Part shown: positions 30,176 through 38,986 of the stretch, piece after piece
Layout of the letters: each line of letters starts with the position of its first letter
How positions within the stretch are numbered: the first letter of the stretch is position 1
DNA from: PALSA-1004 sp963829085
GTDB lineage: Bacteria; Pseudomonadota; Gammaproteobacteria; Burkholderiales; SG8-41
Assembly (NCBI GenBank): GCA_963829085.1
Contig: CAWHHJ010000004.1
Location: 372,001 to 436,000 of the forward strand
Length of the DNA stretch: 64,000 nt
Direction: 5' to 3'
Translations under genes and position numbers: made by a program
The notes under the pieces: generated by a model
Databases searched by the model: none
Seen by the model: only the letters and a program-made list of their open reading frames with translations
What the model was told of the DNA's origin: nothing

Positions 30176-31039
30176 CTATCTGGGGAGCGCGTTGTCTGCG
30201 AGGAAACGATCGACGATCGATAAAAATTCCGCAGGCTTCTCATCACTCGGATAGTGACCCAATCCCGGCATCGTGACAATCTGCGCCTGCGGCAAGGCCT
30301 GCTTCAATTCGCGCTGCGTCTCAGCTGGCACTATAGTGCTGGCACCGCCCAGTATATAAATGATCGGCGCGCGTATCTGACGCACCTTCGCCCACAGCTC
30401 GGTTGGCACGAAACCATTGAGAATCGCCGGATCGCGCTTCCAGATAATCCGTCCATCGTCACGCTGCTTGGAGCCATGCTGCACAAACGCCCGCAGGATC
30501 GGTTCGGGCGTGCGCGGGTTTTCGGTCTTTGCGTGCGCATACAACTCATCGATCGACGCCCATCCATTCGCTTCTACGTCCATGCGCCCCGCGCGCCGAT
30601 CGGAGACAGTACGCGGCCGCTCCGGACCGACGTCTTCCACGATCACCGCGGTCACCAGCTCAGGATGCAATCCCGCGATCATTTGCACGACTCGTCCGCC
30701 CGTCGAGTTGCCCCATAGCACGATGTTGCGCAGCCGCAGCCCGGCAATCAGCGCTTCGATGTCCTTGACGTAATCCTCGACGAGATAGGCGCCTTCGCTA
30801 TTCCATTCGCTTTCGCCATGTCCGCGCATGTCGACGGCAAGGACCCGGTAGTTTGCGGCGTAATGCGGCGCGAGGTGGTCGAAGTTATGCGCGACGCGTG
30901 CAATGCCGTGCAGCATGATAAACGGCGGCTTATCGGGCGATCCGGATTCGAGATAGTGAATGCGAAGCCCGTTGACTGTGATGTTGCGGTCGACGGGCTG
31001 GGCGGCTGCGGTCGCGGCGAGTGTCGCACTCAAGATCAA
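30176..31039 (-). CDS. Alpha/beta-fold hydrolase, probably exported
   Basis: 287 residues from a TTG start. Residues 1-14 (ILSATLAATAAAQP) look like the h- and c-regions of a leader whose basic n-region is missing; a stop lies just upstream, so the true start is uncertain (TTG 31033 is also possible). Oxyanion HG at 44-45 (FIMLHGIARV), MRGHGESEW, nucleophile Ser112 in GNSTGG and His in GLGHYPSDEKP. The usual acid position after strand 7 reads GGASTIVP, without the Asp commonly found there; Asp136 after strand 6 may substitute. Esterase, lactonase or C-C hydrolase activity is possible. Between Bug8 and TauD in the operon. Confidence 0.82.
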   Translation of the reverse strand: MILSATLAATAAAQPVDRNITVNGLRIHYLESGSPDKPPFIMLHGIARVAHNFDHLAPHYAANYRVLAVDMRGHGESEWNSEGAYLVEDYVKDIEALIAGLRLRNIVLWGNSTGGRVVQMIAGLHPELVTAVIVEDVGPERPRTVSDRRAGRMDVEANGWASIDELYAHAKTENPRTPEPILRAFVQHGSKQRDDGRIIWKRDPAILNGFVPTELWAKVRQIRAPIIYILGGASTIVPAETQRELKQALPQAQIVTMPGLGHYPSDEKPAEFLSIVDRFLADNALPR

Positions 31040-31083
31040 AGTCTCCAGCGAATCTCTTTACATACTCAAGCGCCATCGGCGAT

Positions 31084-32070
31084 CTACTGTTCGAGCTTTA
31101 CATTGGCATCGACGATGATTTTGGCGAATTTCTTCGACTCGGCCTTGATGAACTCATGAAACTGCTCCGGCGTGTTCGGTGCCGGCTCGAAGCCCATTTC
31201 CTTAAGCTTCGCAACGTTCTCGGGCATCTTGAATCCCTGCACTGCAGCGGTGTTTATTTTTCTGAGGATCGGATCGGGCAGATTAGGCGGGGCGAAAAAA
31301 CCAAAGAAGTTCACGAGCTCATAGCCGGCAAGCGGCGCATATTCGGAGACGGCAGGGACATCCGGCATCATGGAGACACGCGTGCTGGACGTGACCGCTA
31401 TCGGGCGCATCTTGCCGCCGTTAATGAAGGGCAGCGCCGCACCGATACTCGAATAGGTCATCGTGATGTGCTTGCCCGCGACGTCCGCAAGCTGCGGCGC
31501 GGCGCCTTTATACGGCACGTGATTGATTTTGACGCCGGCCATCTTGTTGAAGAGCTCACCTGCGAGCTGTTGCGGATTGCCGATACCGCTTGATGAGAAT
31601 GTCAGCTTGCCCGGATTTTGTTTCGCGTAAGCAATGAGCTCCTGCACATTTTTTGCCGGCACATCGGTATTCACGACGACGACATTGGGCACTTTGACGA
31701 GCAGGCTGACTGTCGTCAGATCCTTCTCCCAGTCATACGCCATATCTTTGTAAAGATGCGGATTGACTGCCATTTCGCCGGAGGCCACAAGCAGCGTGTA
31801 GCCATCAGCAGGCGCCTTCGCCACTGACTGGGTGCCAATCATGCCGCTCGCGCCCGGACGATTGTCGACGACCACTGGCTGCCCGAGCGCTTTACGCAGT
31901 TGCTCACCGAGCAGGCGCCCGGTGATGTCCGTACCACCGCCGGCCGGGAACGGTACGATGATTTTAATTTGCTGGTTGGGATACTGGTCCTGCGCATGAC
32001 CGATGCCGGACAGCAGGAGCGCGCCGATGACCGTCACTGCAAGCGGCGACTTAGTGCGTAATGTATTCAA
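31084..32070 (-). CDS. Bug/TctC family receptor (Bug8)
   Basis: 328 residues, intact. A leader (SPLAVTVIGALLLSGIGHAQ) is followed by IIVPFPAGGGTDITGRLLGE, NRPGASGMIGTQ, APADGYTLLVASGEMAVNPH, NHVPYKGAAPQLADVAGK and a C-terminus KKFAKIIVDANVKLEQ. The GIGNPQQLAGELF loop has PQQ where others have a GTxxHLA sequence. Second gene of an operon: RidA ends 17 bp upstream and the hydrolase starts 44 bp downstream. It is likely the uptake receptor for the acid degraded by those enzymes. Confidence 0.92.
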   Translation of the reverse strand: MNTLRTKSPLAVTVIGALLLSGIGHAQDQYPNQQIKIIVPFPAGGGTDITGRLLGEQLRKALGQPVVVDNRPGASGMIGTQSVAKAPADGYTLLVASGEMAVNPHLYKDMAYDWEKDLTTVSLLVKVPNVVVVNTDVPAKNVQELIAYAKQNPGKLTFSSSGIGNPQQLAGELFNKMAGVKINHVPYKGAAPQLADVAGKHITMTYSSIGAALPFINGGKMRPIAVTSSTRVSMMPDVPAVSEYAPLAGYELVNFFGFFAPPNLPDPILRKINTAAVQGFKMPENVAKLKEMGFEPAPNTPEQFHEFIKAESKKFAKIIVDANVKLEQ

Positions 32071-32087
32071 GAAAGCTCCCGTGCGGC

Positions 32088-32561
32088 TCAGTGCGGCGTG
32101 ATCTCGAATACGCCCTCGACTTCCACGCAGGCACGCGCCGGCAACGCCCCGGCACTGATGGCGGTACGCGCATGCTTGCCCTTATCTCCAAACACCTGCG
32201 TCATCAGATCGGATGCGCCGTTGACGACGAGCGGCTGTTCGGTGAATTCCGGGTCGCTGTTGACGAAGCCCGTCAGGCGAACACAGCGCACGACGCGATC
32301 GAGATCACCACTGCATGCGATCTTGAGCTGCGCGAGCAGATGTAATGCGCATAATCGCGCCGCTGCCTGTCCCTGTTCGACGTTGACGTCGCGGCCGAGC
32401 TTGCCGACGTAGGCAAGCTTGCCTTCTGCGCGCGGCAGTTGGCCGGACATGAAGACGAAGCCACCTGCAATGACGAAGGGCACAAAATTCGCGATCGGAT
32501 TTCCGGGCACTGGCAGCACAATGCCAAGCTCAGTGAGACGACTTTCTATTTTGTTCGACAC
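32088..32561 (-). CDS. RidA (YjgF/YER057c/UK114) family protein
   Basis: 157 residues from GTG 32561, chosen because GGAGGA lies 7 bases upstream; a longer frame from 32660 lacks a ribosome site. FVFMSGQLPRAEGKLAYVGK, QGQAAARLCALHLLAQLKIA and HARTAISAGALPARACVEVE follow the RidA fold. This is the longer, non-canonical branch: the Arg that deaminates enamines/imines in true RidA (in the segment PxRxxV) may be the R of LPARACVEVE. First gene of the operon feeding into Bug8, hydrolase, TauD and nitroreductase. Confidence 0.85.
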   Translation of the reverse strand: MSNKIESRLTELGIVLPVPGNPIANFVPFVIAGGFVFMSGQLPRAEGKLAYVGKLGRDVNVEQGQAAARLCALHLLAQLKIACSGDLDRVVRCVRLTGFVNSDPEFTEQPLVVNGASDLMTQVFGDKGKHARTAISAGALPARACVEVEGVFEITPH

Positions 32562-32772
32562 GTGCGGTCCTCCGTATTTGGTGTCTTGATTATACAATTG
32601 TCGACGGACGGGACCCGGAGCGGCGCATTGCAATGCATCCCACATAATCGCGAGCACCAATTGGCATATGGAGTAGCGAGATCACTTATCACATGCAGTG
32701 GCACCCATCGATTGCGTAGCAGCCCATACATCGAGTTGTTCGTAGCAGTGTGCGTTCGCAGCCGTCACTGGT

Positions 32773-33690
32773 ATGGCAAACGCGCAGCCCGCTTATCCGG
32801 TCAAACCGATCCGTCTCGTCGTGCCGTTTGCACCGGGCGGCAGCACAGACACTATTGCGCGCCTCATCGGTCAGAAGCTCGATGAGGCACTGGGCCAGCA
32901 GGTGATCATTGACAACCGCCCGGGCGCCGGCGGAAACCTCGGAGTCGACTACGTCGCCAAGTCAGCGCCCGATGGATATACGCTGATCTTCGGACACGTC
33001 GGCACATTCGGCTTCGGTCCTTCGTTGTATGCGAAGCTGCCGTACGATCCAATTCGCGATTTTGCGCCTGTCGCTTTGTTTGCGATGGTGCCCAACATGC
33101 TGGTCGTGCATCCATCATTGCCCGCCAATAACGTAAGGGAGCTTGTTGCGCTTGCGAGAGCGCGCCCGGGACAACTCAACTACGGTTCTTCGGGTAACGG
33201 CAGCGCGTCGCATCTTGCTACAGAGTACTTCAAGCTCTTGAGCAAGACTGACATTACGGCGATTCCTTACAAGGGTACCGGTCCACTGGTTACTGACTTG
33301 ATTGCGGGCCAGACCTCACTGACGATCACTGGCGTTCCGCCGCTGTATCCACACGTGCAATCGGGACGTCTGCGGGCACTTGCCGTCGGATCAGTCAAGC
33401 GATTGCCGCTGTTGCCGTCGCTGCCGACGATCGCGGAGGCGGGTGTGCCGGGTTATGAGTCATCGACATGGTTTGGTCCGCTCGCGCCCGCAAAAACGCC
33501 GCGCGAGATTATTGTTCGATTGAATGCTGAGCTTATGAAAATGCTGCAGCGGCCGGACGTGCGCGCCAGATTTGCAGCAGAGGGCATCGAAGCGCTCGGC
33601 AGCACGCCGGAAGAATTCGGAACTTACATCAAGAGCGAGATCGAGCGCTGGTCACGCGTGATCAAGGCGGCCGACGTGCGGCCGGAATAA
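32773..33690 (+). CDS. Bug/TctC family receptor, leader probably frameshifted (Bug9)
   Basis: 305 residues from ATG 32773, just before the mature start AQPAYPVKPIRLVV. VPFAPGGSTDTIARL, NRPGAGGNLG, PDGYTLIFGHVGTFGFG, AIPYKGTGPLVTDLIAG and RWSRVIKAADVRPE are canonical. In frame upstream only the leader's end (CAFAAVTG) is open before a TAG at 32743. A plausible n-region and core (RSSPYIELFVAVCV) lies in the neighbouring frame from about 32712, so one extra base near 32752-32757 probably split the signal peptide. Without repair the protein would stay in the cytoplasm. Divergent from the RidA operon. Confidence 0.85.
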   Translation: MANAQPAYPVKPIRLVVPFAPGGSTDTIARLIGQKLDEALGQQVIIDNRPGAGGNLGVDYVAKSAPDGYTLIFGHVGTFGFGPSLYAKLPYDPIRDFAPVALFAMVPNMLVVHPSLPANNVRELVALARARPGQLNYGSSGNGSASHLATEYFKLLSKTDITAIPYKGTGPLVTDLIAGQTSLTITGVPPLYPHVQSGRLRALAVGSVKRLPLLPSLPTIAEAGVPGYESSTWFGPLAPAKTPREIIVRLNAELMKMLQRPDVRARFAAEGIEALGSTPEEFGTYIKSEIERWSRVIKAADVRPE

Positions 33691-33700
33691 AGCTGTCGTC

Positions 33701-33901
33701 TTACTGGTCTGCGTTTTTTTCAGCGCGCTGCTGCGACAGCTCCATGGCCGCATCGATTTTTTGCCGCGTCATCTCCATTGTTTTCCTGCCCTCTTCCATC
33801 TCTTTTTTCTTCAGCGTCGCAACGGTCGCCGCAGTCGTCGCTGTTTCAACGCCGCAGCCGGTGATCGCAGCAGTGACCAGGATGATGACGCACCATCTCA
33901 T
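33701..33901 (-). CDS. Small lipoprotein
   Basis: 66 residues. MRWCVIILVTAAITGC ends in a lipobox (ITGC). The remaining 50 residues are charged and helical (KKKEMEEGRKTMEMTRQKID), likely a short coiled coil anchored by lipid in a membrane, like many Lpp-sized proteins. 23 bp downstream of the enolase-superfamily gene on the same strand. Function unknown. Confidence 0.7.
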   Translation of the reverse strand: MRWCVIILVTAAITGCGVETATTAATVATLKKKEMEEGRKTMEMTRQKIDAAMELSQQRAEKNADQ

Positions 33902-33924
33902 TTTTATTCTCCCTGTTGGTTAAA

Positions 33925-35088
33925 TCAGCCGCCGCAACGCGCCCATAAATGCGGCTCGATTGCACTTCGCACCAGTTCGACGCCCAATCCCGGACGATCG
34001 CTCACAGGCGCGTAGCCAGCGCGGATATCCAGCTCGGGTGCATGATCGACAATAGCGAAATGCTCCGCAATGCGATAGGGATAAACTTCCTGGATCAAGA
34101 GATTCGTAAGACATGCGTCAAGCTGCAGCGTCGCCGCCGTCAACACCGGCCCCGCGCACAAATGCGGTTGTACTCGCATATTGAATGCCTCCGCCATGGC
34201 GGCAATCTTCTTCGTTTCCATGATGCCGCCCGCGGTGCCGATATCCGGCTGCACGATATCCACCGCCTGCAGCTCGAAGACGCGCCTGAAACCATAGCGC
34301 GTATATAACCGTTCGCCCGCGGCGATTGGAATACCGATTGCCTCGCGGACGCGCCGCATGCCTTCGATATCGAACGGATCGACCGGCTCTTCGAGGAACA
34401 GCGGTTCCATCTCTTCGAATTTCCGGCCGAGGCGCGTGATGGCGTCCGGTGTGAGCTCGCCGCTCATATCCACCATGATATCGACCGCCGGTCCTACCGC
34501 ATTGCGCACAGCGCGCACACGATCCACGGCCAGCGTTTCAGCGTCGCGCGTCAGCGAGCGTTGTGACACGTGTCTTATCTGTCCATGCGCATCACCCAGT
34601 GGCGAGGCGAGCGGATACATCTTGAGCGCGTCATAGCCATCTGTCACCACCTGTTCAGCCGCGTGCGCGAATTCATCCGGCGTATTCGCACGAAACGACC
34701 AGCCGTTTGCATACGAGCGAATGCGATCGCGGCATTTACCGCCCAGCAGCTCATACACCGGCACGCCGAGCATCTTCCCTTTGATGTCCCACAGCGCCTG
34801 TTCGATCGCGCTGATACCGCCAAACACAATCGGGCCGCCGCCTTTAGCCCAGAACGTATGGTCGTACATCTCGCTCCAGAGCGCCTCTATGCGGAACGGA
34901 TCCCAGCCCAGCACGATGTTTTCGACGAGATCTTTGATCATGCCTGCGGCTGCAGTCTCGCCGATCCCGTACGCAAGCGCCGCTTCACCCACACCGGTTA
35001 CACCGGAATCCGTTTTGAGTTGGACGATGACGGGATGACGCCCGCCGATACGCACGATGTAGATGTCAGCGCCAGCAATCTTCGTCAT
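33925..35088 (-). CDS. Mandelate racemase/muconate lactonizing enzyme family protein (enolase superfamily)
   Basis: 387 residues, cytoplasmic. Capping domain at the N-terminus (TKIAGADIYIVRIGGRHPVI), barrel with metal ligands Asp in DIMVDMSGEL, Glu in PLFLEEPVDPFD and Glu in AAGERLYTRYGFR, then DIVQPDIGTAGGIMETKKIA and His in VQPHLCAGPVL. This arrangement (GERLYTRY...PDIGTAGG) is close to sugar-acid dehydratases such as galactonate dehydratase. Acid-sugar dehydration is thus the best guess. It follows Bug10 by 43 bp and should act on the ligand of that receptor. Confidence 0.88.
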   Translation of the reverse strand: MTKIAGADIYIVRIGGRHPVIVQLKTDSGVTGVGEAALAYGIGETAAAGMIKDLVENIVLGWDPFRIEALWSEMYDHTFWAKGGGPIVFGGISAIEQALWDIKGKMLGVPVYELLGGKCRDRIRSYANGWSFRANTPDEFAHAAEQVVTDGYDALKMYPLASPLGDAHGQIRHVSQRSLTRDAETLAVDRVRAVRNAVGPAVDIMVDMSGELTPDAITRLGRKFEEMEPLFLEEPVDPFDIEGMRRVREAIGIPIAAGERLYTRYGFRRVFELQAVDIVQPDIGTAGGIMETKKIAAMAEAFNMRVQPHLCAGPVLTAATLQLDACLTNLLIQEVYPYRIAEHFAIVDHAPELDIRAGYAPVSDRPGLGVELVRSAIEPHLWARCGG

Positions 35089-35131
35089 ATGCGCTGCGGG
35101 CTGTCGATCAGTTGTGAATCACGCAAGGCAA

Positions 35132-36091
35132 TCACTTCGCGGGCTGGCTCGCGAGCGCTTTGCCAAATTCCGGATAGCCGCGCACGACCATGCGCTTGAA
35201 GGAAGCACCGTCCGAATATGAGGGAAGCAGAAAGATCTTGTCGCAAAGCTCCGCGTATTCTTTTGTCTTTACCATTTCCGACAGCAAAGCATCCCACCAC
35301 TTGGGCACCTCGGCCGGCAGATTCGCCGGCGCGACAATTCCGTAGAACACCTCGACCGAAAGCGGGTATTGCAAGTCCTTGAACGTCGGCACGCTCTCGT
35401 GACCCGGAATCTTCAGCGGCCCTGTCTCAACCAGCAAGCGGATCTTGCCCGCCTGCAGCAGCGGACCGAAATCGGTTCCGGCAACCGCGTCGATGTGCCC
35501 GCCGAGTAGAGCGATGTTTGCCTCGACACCCGCCTTATACGGAACTGTGATTGTGTCGACTTTCGCGTACTGGAATCCGGACTCCATGAGGATTTCGCCG
35601 ACGCCGCGCGAGCCGGATGTTCCCCAGCGCAGCTTTCCCGGGTTCGCACGCGCATAGGCGAGCACATCAGCGTATGTTTTGAACGGGCTCTCCGTGCGCA
35701 CGTAGAGCGGCAGCGGCTGCGTAAACATCTTGCCGAGATAATCCAGATCACGCAGCGGGTCGTAGTTCATCTGCTGCATCTGCGGCAACAGCCACAGCGA
35801 GCTGATGCTGCCCGTCGCCACCGTGTAACCATCCGGCGCTGCTTTGGCTACGCGCTCCATCGCGATACCGCCCGCGAGACCGAGCCGGTTCTCGACGACG
35901 ATTGAAGCACCGCGCGTCTTTCTTGCGTAATCGGCAACGAAGCGCGCAAAGAGATCCGAACTGCCGCCCGCGCCGAAGCCCACGACGATCGTGATCGGCT
36001 TTGACGGATACTTGTCCTGCGCGTGCGCACCAATCGCAAGCGCCAGTACAGCTATCGAAATCAGTATGCGGACATTACGAGACATGCGCAT
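35132..36091 (-). CDS. Bug/TctC family receptor, divergent type (Bug10)
   Basis: 319 residues. A leader (NVRILISIAVLALAIGAHAQ) precedes IVVGFGAGGSSDLFAR, where VGFGAGG replaces VPFPPGG. NRLGLAGGIAMERVAKAAPD replaces the NRPGAxG block, and TVPYKAGVEANIALLGG lacks the usual KG-G. The C-terminus (FKRMVVRGYPEFGKALASQP) is unlike the others, lacking the KWxxVxKxAGI tail. This is the most distant Bug in the window and is coupled to the enolase-superfamily gene 43 bp downstream, suggesting a polyhydroxy acid ligand. Confidence 0.85.
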   Translation of the reverse strand: MRMSRNVRILISIAVLALAIGAHAQDKYPSKPITIVVGFGAGGSSDLFARFVADYARKTRGASIVVENRLGLAGGIAMERVAKAAPDGYTVATGSISSLWLLPQMQQMNYDPLRDLDYLGKMFTQPLPLYVRTESPFKTYADVLAYARANPGKLRWGTSGSRGVGEILMESGFQYAKVDTITVPYKAGVEANIALLGGHIDAVAGTDFGPLLQAGKIRLLVETGPLKIPGHESVPTFKDLQYPLSVEVFYGIVAPANLPAEVPKWWDALLSEMVKTKEYAELCDKIFLLPSYSDGASFKRMVVRGYPEFGKALASQPAK

Positions 36092-36176
36092 GCCGGGCTC
36101 CGCGTTCAGTGAGACACATTGCGTTCAATGAGAGCTGCCAACTTCTACTGGACAAATTATTGCCATGCTCAATCAG

Positions 36177-36401
36177 TCATTTCGCTTTACGTCTGGATTT
36201 TGTCGCGGCGCCGGGCTGTCCTGAGCGTTTCGATCTGGCAGTTTTCGACGTCGACTTTTTCTTTACCCTCGGCTTGATGCGCTCGGGAAGTTTTGCGTTT
36301 CCCGTCTCCCGATTCCACTCTTCATAGGTTTCGTTCGAGATTTTGCCTTTGACTAACAACTCGGCAAATTTTCTGCGCTGTGCCTGACTTTTGAAGGGCA
36401 T
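36177..36401 (-). CDS. Small basic protein (DUF3008-like)
   Basis: 74 residues from ATG 36401 (36434 also in frame). MPFKSQAQRRKFAELLVKGK with EWNRETGNAKLPERIKPRVK matches short basic proteins described as DUF3008-like, whose role is unknown. The C-terminal half is Lys/Arg/Ser-rich (KKKSTSKTARSKRSGQPGAA) and may bind nucleic acid. 40 bp downstream of the GNAT gene. Confidence 0.65.
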   Translation of the reverse strand: MPFKSQAQRRKFAELLVKGKISNETYEEWNRETGNAKLPERIKPRVKKKSTSKTARSKRSGQPGAATKSRRKAK

Positions 36402-36440
36402 GTCGTCGCTCGCTGATGCAAATTGTCGGTCCATCGAATG

Positions 36441-36941
36441 TTAGGCAGTCTCAGGCAACAATGCCATCAGATAGCAATCGGTGTACTCACCCTTTATACA
36501 TAAGTAGCGCCTGCACAGCCCTTCGGACACGAAGCCAAAGGCGGCGTACAGTTGTCTGGCAGCATTATTATCGACTCTGACGGTCAGTTCGATGCGCGTG
36601 AGTCCCTTGGCTTTGGCCGCTTGCAAGGTCGCCTCGAGAAGCGACTTGCCGATGCCTTGACGACGATATGCTTCGATCACGCCCATGCCGAGCACGGCGC
36701 TATGCTGCAGAGTTTTGCGGGCCTTCGGTACGGCGTCGCACCAACCTACAACCGTTTCGTCGGCAATCGCGACAAACTGCGGCGCGCCGATACGAATGTT
36801 GCCCGCAACAAATTTGCGGACTTCATCAAGCGGCGGCGCCTCGAGCATAGACAAATAGCGGTGTTCTTTCGCCACGCTATCGACGGCAGTGTGGAAGCCC
36901 GCAACGTGCTCTTTTGCGATGGGCACTATGCGATAGATCAT
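36441..36941 (-). CDS. GNAT family N-acetyltransferase
   Basis: 166 residues. The acetyl-CoA-binding motif A is seen in LGMGVIEAYRRQGIGKSLLE (RRQGIG), followed by the motif B region ARQLYAAFGFVSEGLCRRYL. IGAPQFVAIADETVVGWCDA is the preceding strand pair. The overall pattern resembles RimI/RimJ-like or small-molecule acetyltransferases; substrate unknown. No transport gene is directly linked. Confidence 0.85.
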   Translation of the reverse strand: MIYRIVPIAKEHVAGFHTAVDSVAKEHRYLSMLEAPPLDEVRKFVAGNIRIGAPQFVAIADETVVGWCDAVPKARKTLQHSAVLGMGVIEAYRRQGIGKSLLEATLQAAKAKGLTRIELTVRVDNNAARQLYAAFGFVSEGLCRRYLCIKGEYTDCYLMALLPETA

Positions 36942-37094
36942 AGCCGCTTAATGTGACTACCGGACTAACAGCGTGAACACTATACATTCAGTGTTGCAGT
37001 GTATCGACTTCCGTGCGCGGAGACGTCGGGTCATGTCATCGTTGGCTTCGACGTTCGAATACACGCCAAGCGACGACGTCAGTGTCCTGTACAC

Positions 37095-37124
37095 AAAAAG
37101 GGCTACCGCTGGTCGCGGTAGCCC
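37095..37124 (-). terminator. Rho-independent terminator
   Basis: GGGCTACCGC (37100-37109) pairs perfectly with GCGGTAGCCC (37115-37124) around TGGTC; on the minus strand TTTTT follows (A run 37095-37099). It probably ends transcription of the receiver/ABC-receptor/SlyB-like cluster. The rest of the 457-bp gap 36942-37398 holds no recognisable gene, only a GGACCTTGGTCC dyad at 37260. Confidence 0.8.
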
Positions 37125-37259
37125 CAGTTGCCCCGCTTGCGCGAGACAGGGAGGAAGTCATCTTGTGCGAGTCTTAACCGGATGGCTGGACTCTTCGTCG
37201 AATTTGGTACACCCTAACTGACGGTTGCAGGATGCCCTCGAACCATGACGGCGACAATA

Positions 37260-37271
37260 GGACCTTGGTCC
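37260..37271. repeat. Dyad GGACC-TT-GGTCC, copy 1
   Basis: Identical 13-mer GGACCTTGGTCCA recurs at 39464. The arms are complementary across a TT spacer. The two copies bracket the minus-strand cluster 37399-39373. Confidence 0.5.
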
Positions 37272-37398
37272 AATGCGGTAAGCCTGCTTTTGCTTTTGCC
37301 GGGCCGGGTATCGAGCGCGCCGCTTGGTAGATAGCGTCGCTTGTATCAAGGCAAATGCAGCATCTAGCTCGGGAAACGACAGTGCCGCGTCTGCCAAT

Positions 37399-37896
37399 TC
37401 AGGGCTTGCCGTCAACGATCAGTTCCCATTTGCCCGCACCGACTTTGACGCGGTCACCGATGTTGTATTGGCGGCCGTCCCGGCGCTCAAACGTGCGCAG
37501 CGTGCCATCGTTCATCCGTACGACGATTTCATAGCTCAGCTCGCCCAGTTGCTGCTGCATTTCCGGCGTGCCCACGCCGCCTACAAACGGCTTCGATTCG
37601 GAACTGCCGGGCCCGATGGGAATGACCACAACCACGGCGCCGATGACCGGGTCGCTCGACATCGTGTTGGAAGGGGCGGAGGTTCGGTACAGCGGTGAAT
37701 TCTGGCCTTTATGTACCTCGCGGATTGAGCGGATGACGCCGCAGTCGTCGCAGGGCCCGTCAACAGGGGTCGCACGCACGGCGGGTGTTTCTCGAAAATC
37801 CGGTATGCGAATGCTCTGGCACAAACCGGTCGTGACCGACATGACGCCTATCGCGAGCACGGCGCCGACAAGACACCGATTTGTGGTGCAGACCAT
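37399..37896 (-). CDS. SlyB-like exported protein (glycine zipper 2TM-related)
   Basis: 165 residues with a hydrophobic leader (CLVGAVLAIGVMSVTTGLCQ). A CDDCGVIRSIREVHKG segment matches the CxxCGVV.S.REV. motif of Burkholderiales glycine-zipper outer membrane proteins. The C-terminus YEIVVRMNDGTLRTFERRDG with GDRVKVGAGKWEL matches their usual C-terminal domain. The long glycine zipper between them is replaced by a short stretch (VIGAVVVVIPIGPG), so this is a zipper-reduced variant. 17 bp after the ABC-type receptor gene. Role unknown; envelope integrity is typical of the family. Confidence 0.65.
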   Translation of the reverse strand: MVCTTNRCLVGAVLAIGVMSVTTGLCQSIRIPDFRETPAVRATPVDGPCDDCGVIRSIREVHKGQNSPLYRTSAPSNTMSSDPVIGAVVVVIPIGPGSSESKPFVGGVGTPEMQQQLGELSYEIVVRMNDGTLRTFERRDGRQYNIGDRVKVGAGKWELIVDGKP

Positions 37897-37913
37897 CGTC
37901 GCTTGTGCGGTGG

Positions 37914-38822
37914 CTATTCAGCCACTGACTGCAAGTAGTATGCAGCGTGCAGCAGAATGCTCGGCTGACCCATGCCGCCAAGCCAACGGTTGTAGATGTT
38001 AAGGATATCTCCCGTTCGATAAAGGCGGGCCAGAACCTTGTTCACTAAAAGACGGAATTCATAATCTCCGCGCGGGAGCGCGAGCGCGTACTGCTCTACT
38101 GAAAAGTCGTCGTCGAGAACTTTGACCTTGCCCGTTTCACGCATGGAAAGCGCAATGAGCACGACTCGATCTGACGCGAACCCCTCAACTTCTCCCTGAC
38201 TCAGCAAGCGCAGGCCTTCGAGGCGATTAGCCACCGGCACGACAGTGCCCGACATCGAGCGTCTGTTTAGTGCGCCTTTGAGGGCGCTCTCAGTCGTAGT
38301 ACCGGGAATGACTGCGATTCGCTTTCCCGCGAAGTCCGTAAAGCGGAAAATGTCCGAGGCGCTATTCGCAATTGCACTTGCGCCATCGACAAATGTAATG
38401 AGACTGAAGTCCACTTCGCGCTGCCGATTGAACGTCCATGTCGTCGTGCTGCATTCGATATCAACGCGCCCGCTTCGTACCGCCTCGAGGCGATTCTGTA
38501 CCGTCAAAGAAACCCAGTTCACCTTGAGAGTCGTCAATCCCAACTGTTGCTTGACGCCCTCGGCGACTTCACGGCATAAGTCGACCGAATAGCCTTGTGG
38601 CTGGCCGTTCGCATCGGACGATGAAAAAGGCGCCGCATCGGCCACATAGCCAAGGTTGATTTCGCCGTTCTGTTTTACCCGCGAGAGCGTATCGGCGTAT
38701 GAATATGTCGTACCGAGCGCAATCAACGCGGCCACAAACACGTTGCAGGCCGCTTTTAGAAGCACGTGGGTCGTGCAAAGCCCTCGAATTACATAGGATG
38801 CTGGCGTTAGCTTGTTCGTCAT
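37914..38822 (-). CDS. ABC-type amino acid receptor-like protein (SBP_bac_3)
   Basis: About 302 residues from ATG 38822 (a longer frame reaches 38951). A leader (AACNVFVAALIALGTTYSYA) precedes type-3 receptor sequence: NGEINLGYVADAAPFSSSDA, PQGYSVDLCREVAEGVKQQL, NRLEAVRSGRVDIECSTTTW (where the glutamate/aspartate receptors have GxVDxxCxxTT.T..R), REVDFSLITFVDGASAI. The CSTTTWTFNRQREVDFS block is typical of GltI-type acidic amino acid receptors. No permease or ATPase follows. A stand-alone receiver lies upstream and a SlyB-like gene downstream, so it might serve in sensing as well as uptake. Confidence 0.85.
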   Translation of the reverse strand: MTNKLTPASYVIRGLCTTHVLLKAACNVFVAALIALGTTYSYADTLSRVKQNGEINLGYVADAAPFSSSDANGQPQGYSVDLCREVAEGVKQQLGLTTLKVNWVSLTVQNRLEAVRSGRVDIECSTTTWTFNRQREVDFSLITFVDGASAIANSASDIFRFTDFAGKRIAVIPGTTTESALKGALNRRSMSGTVVPVANRLEGLRLLSQGEVEGFASDRVVLIALSMRETGKVKVLDDDFSVEQYALALPRGDYEFRLLVNKVLARLYRTGDILNIYNRWLGGMGQPSILLHAAYYLQSVAE

Positions 38823-38986
38823 GGTTGGCGTCGAGAACTTCCCTCGAGTTATTGCAACGTAAAAGGTGCTGGAGCCAGGTCGATGCCGAGTGATCCGGCC
38901 GTGAATGGCGCCCCCTGGCGACAAACTACTGGCATGGCCCCGCTTCGACAATTGGTCTTTAGTCCCATAACAGTAACCAACTCATG

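Noticed and set aside
28421..32561. A pyrimidine-degrading rut operon
   Set aside because: Only family-level resemblance for three genes; RutA, RutB, RutF and RutG are absent and the RidA and hydrolase are of different subtypes.
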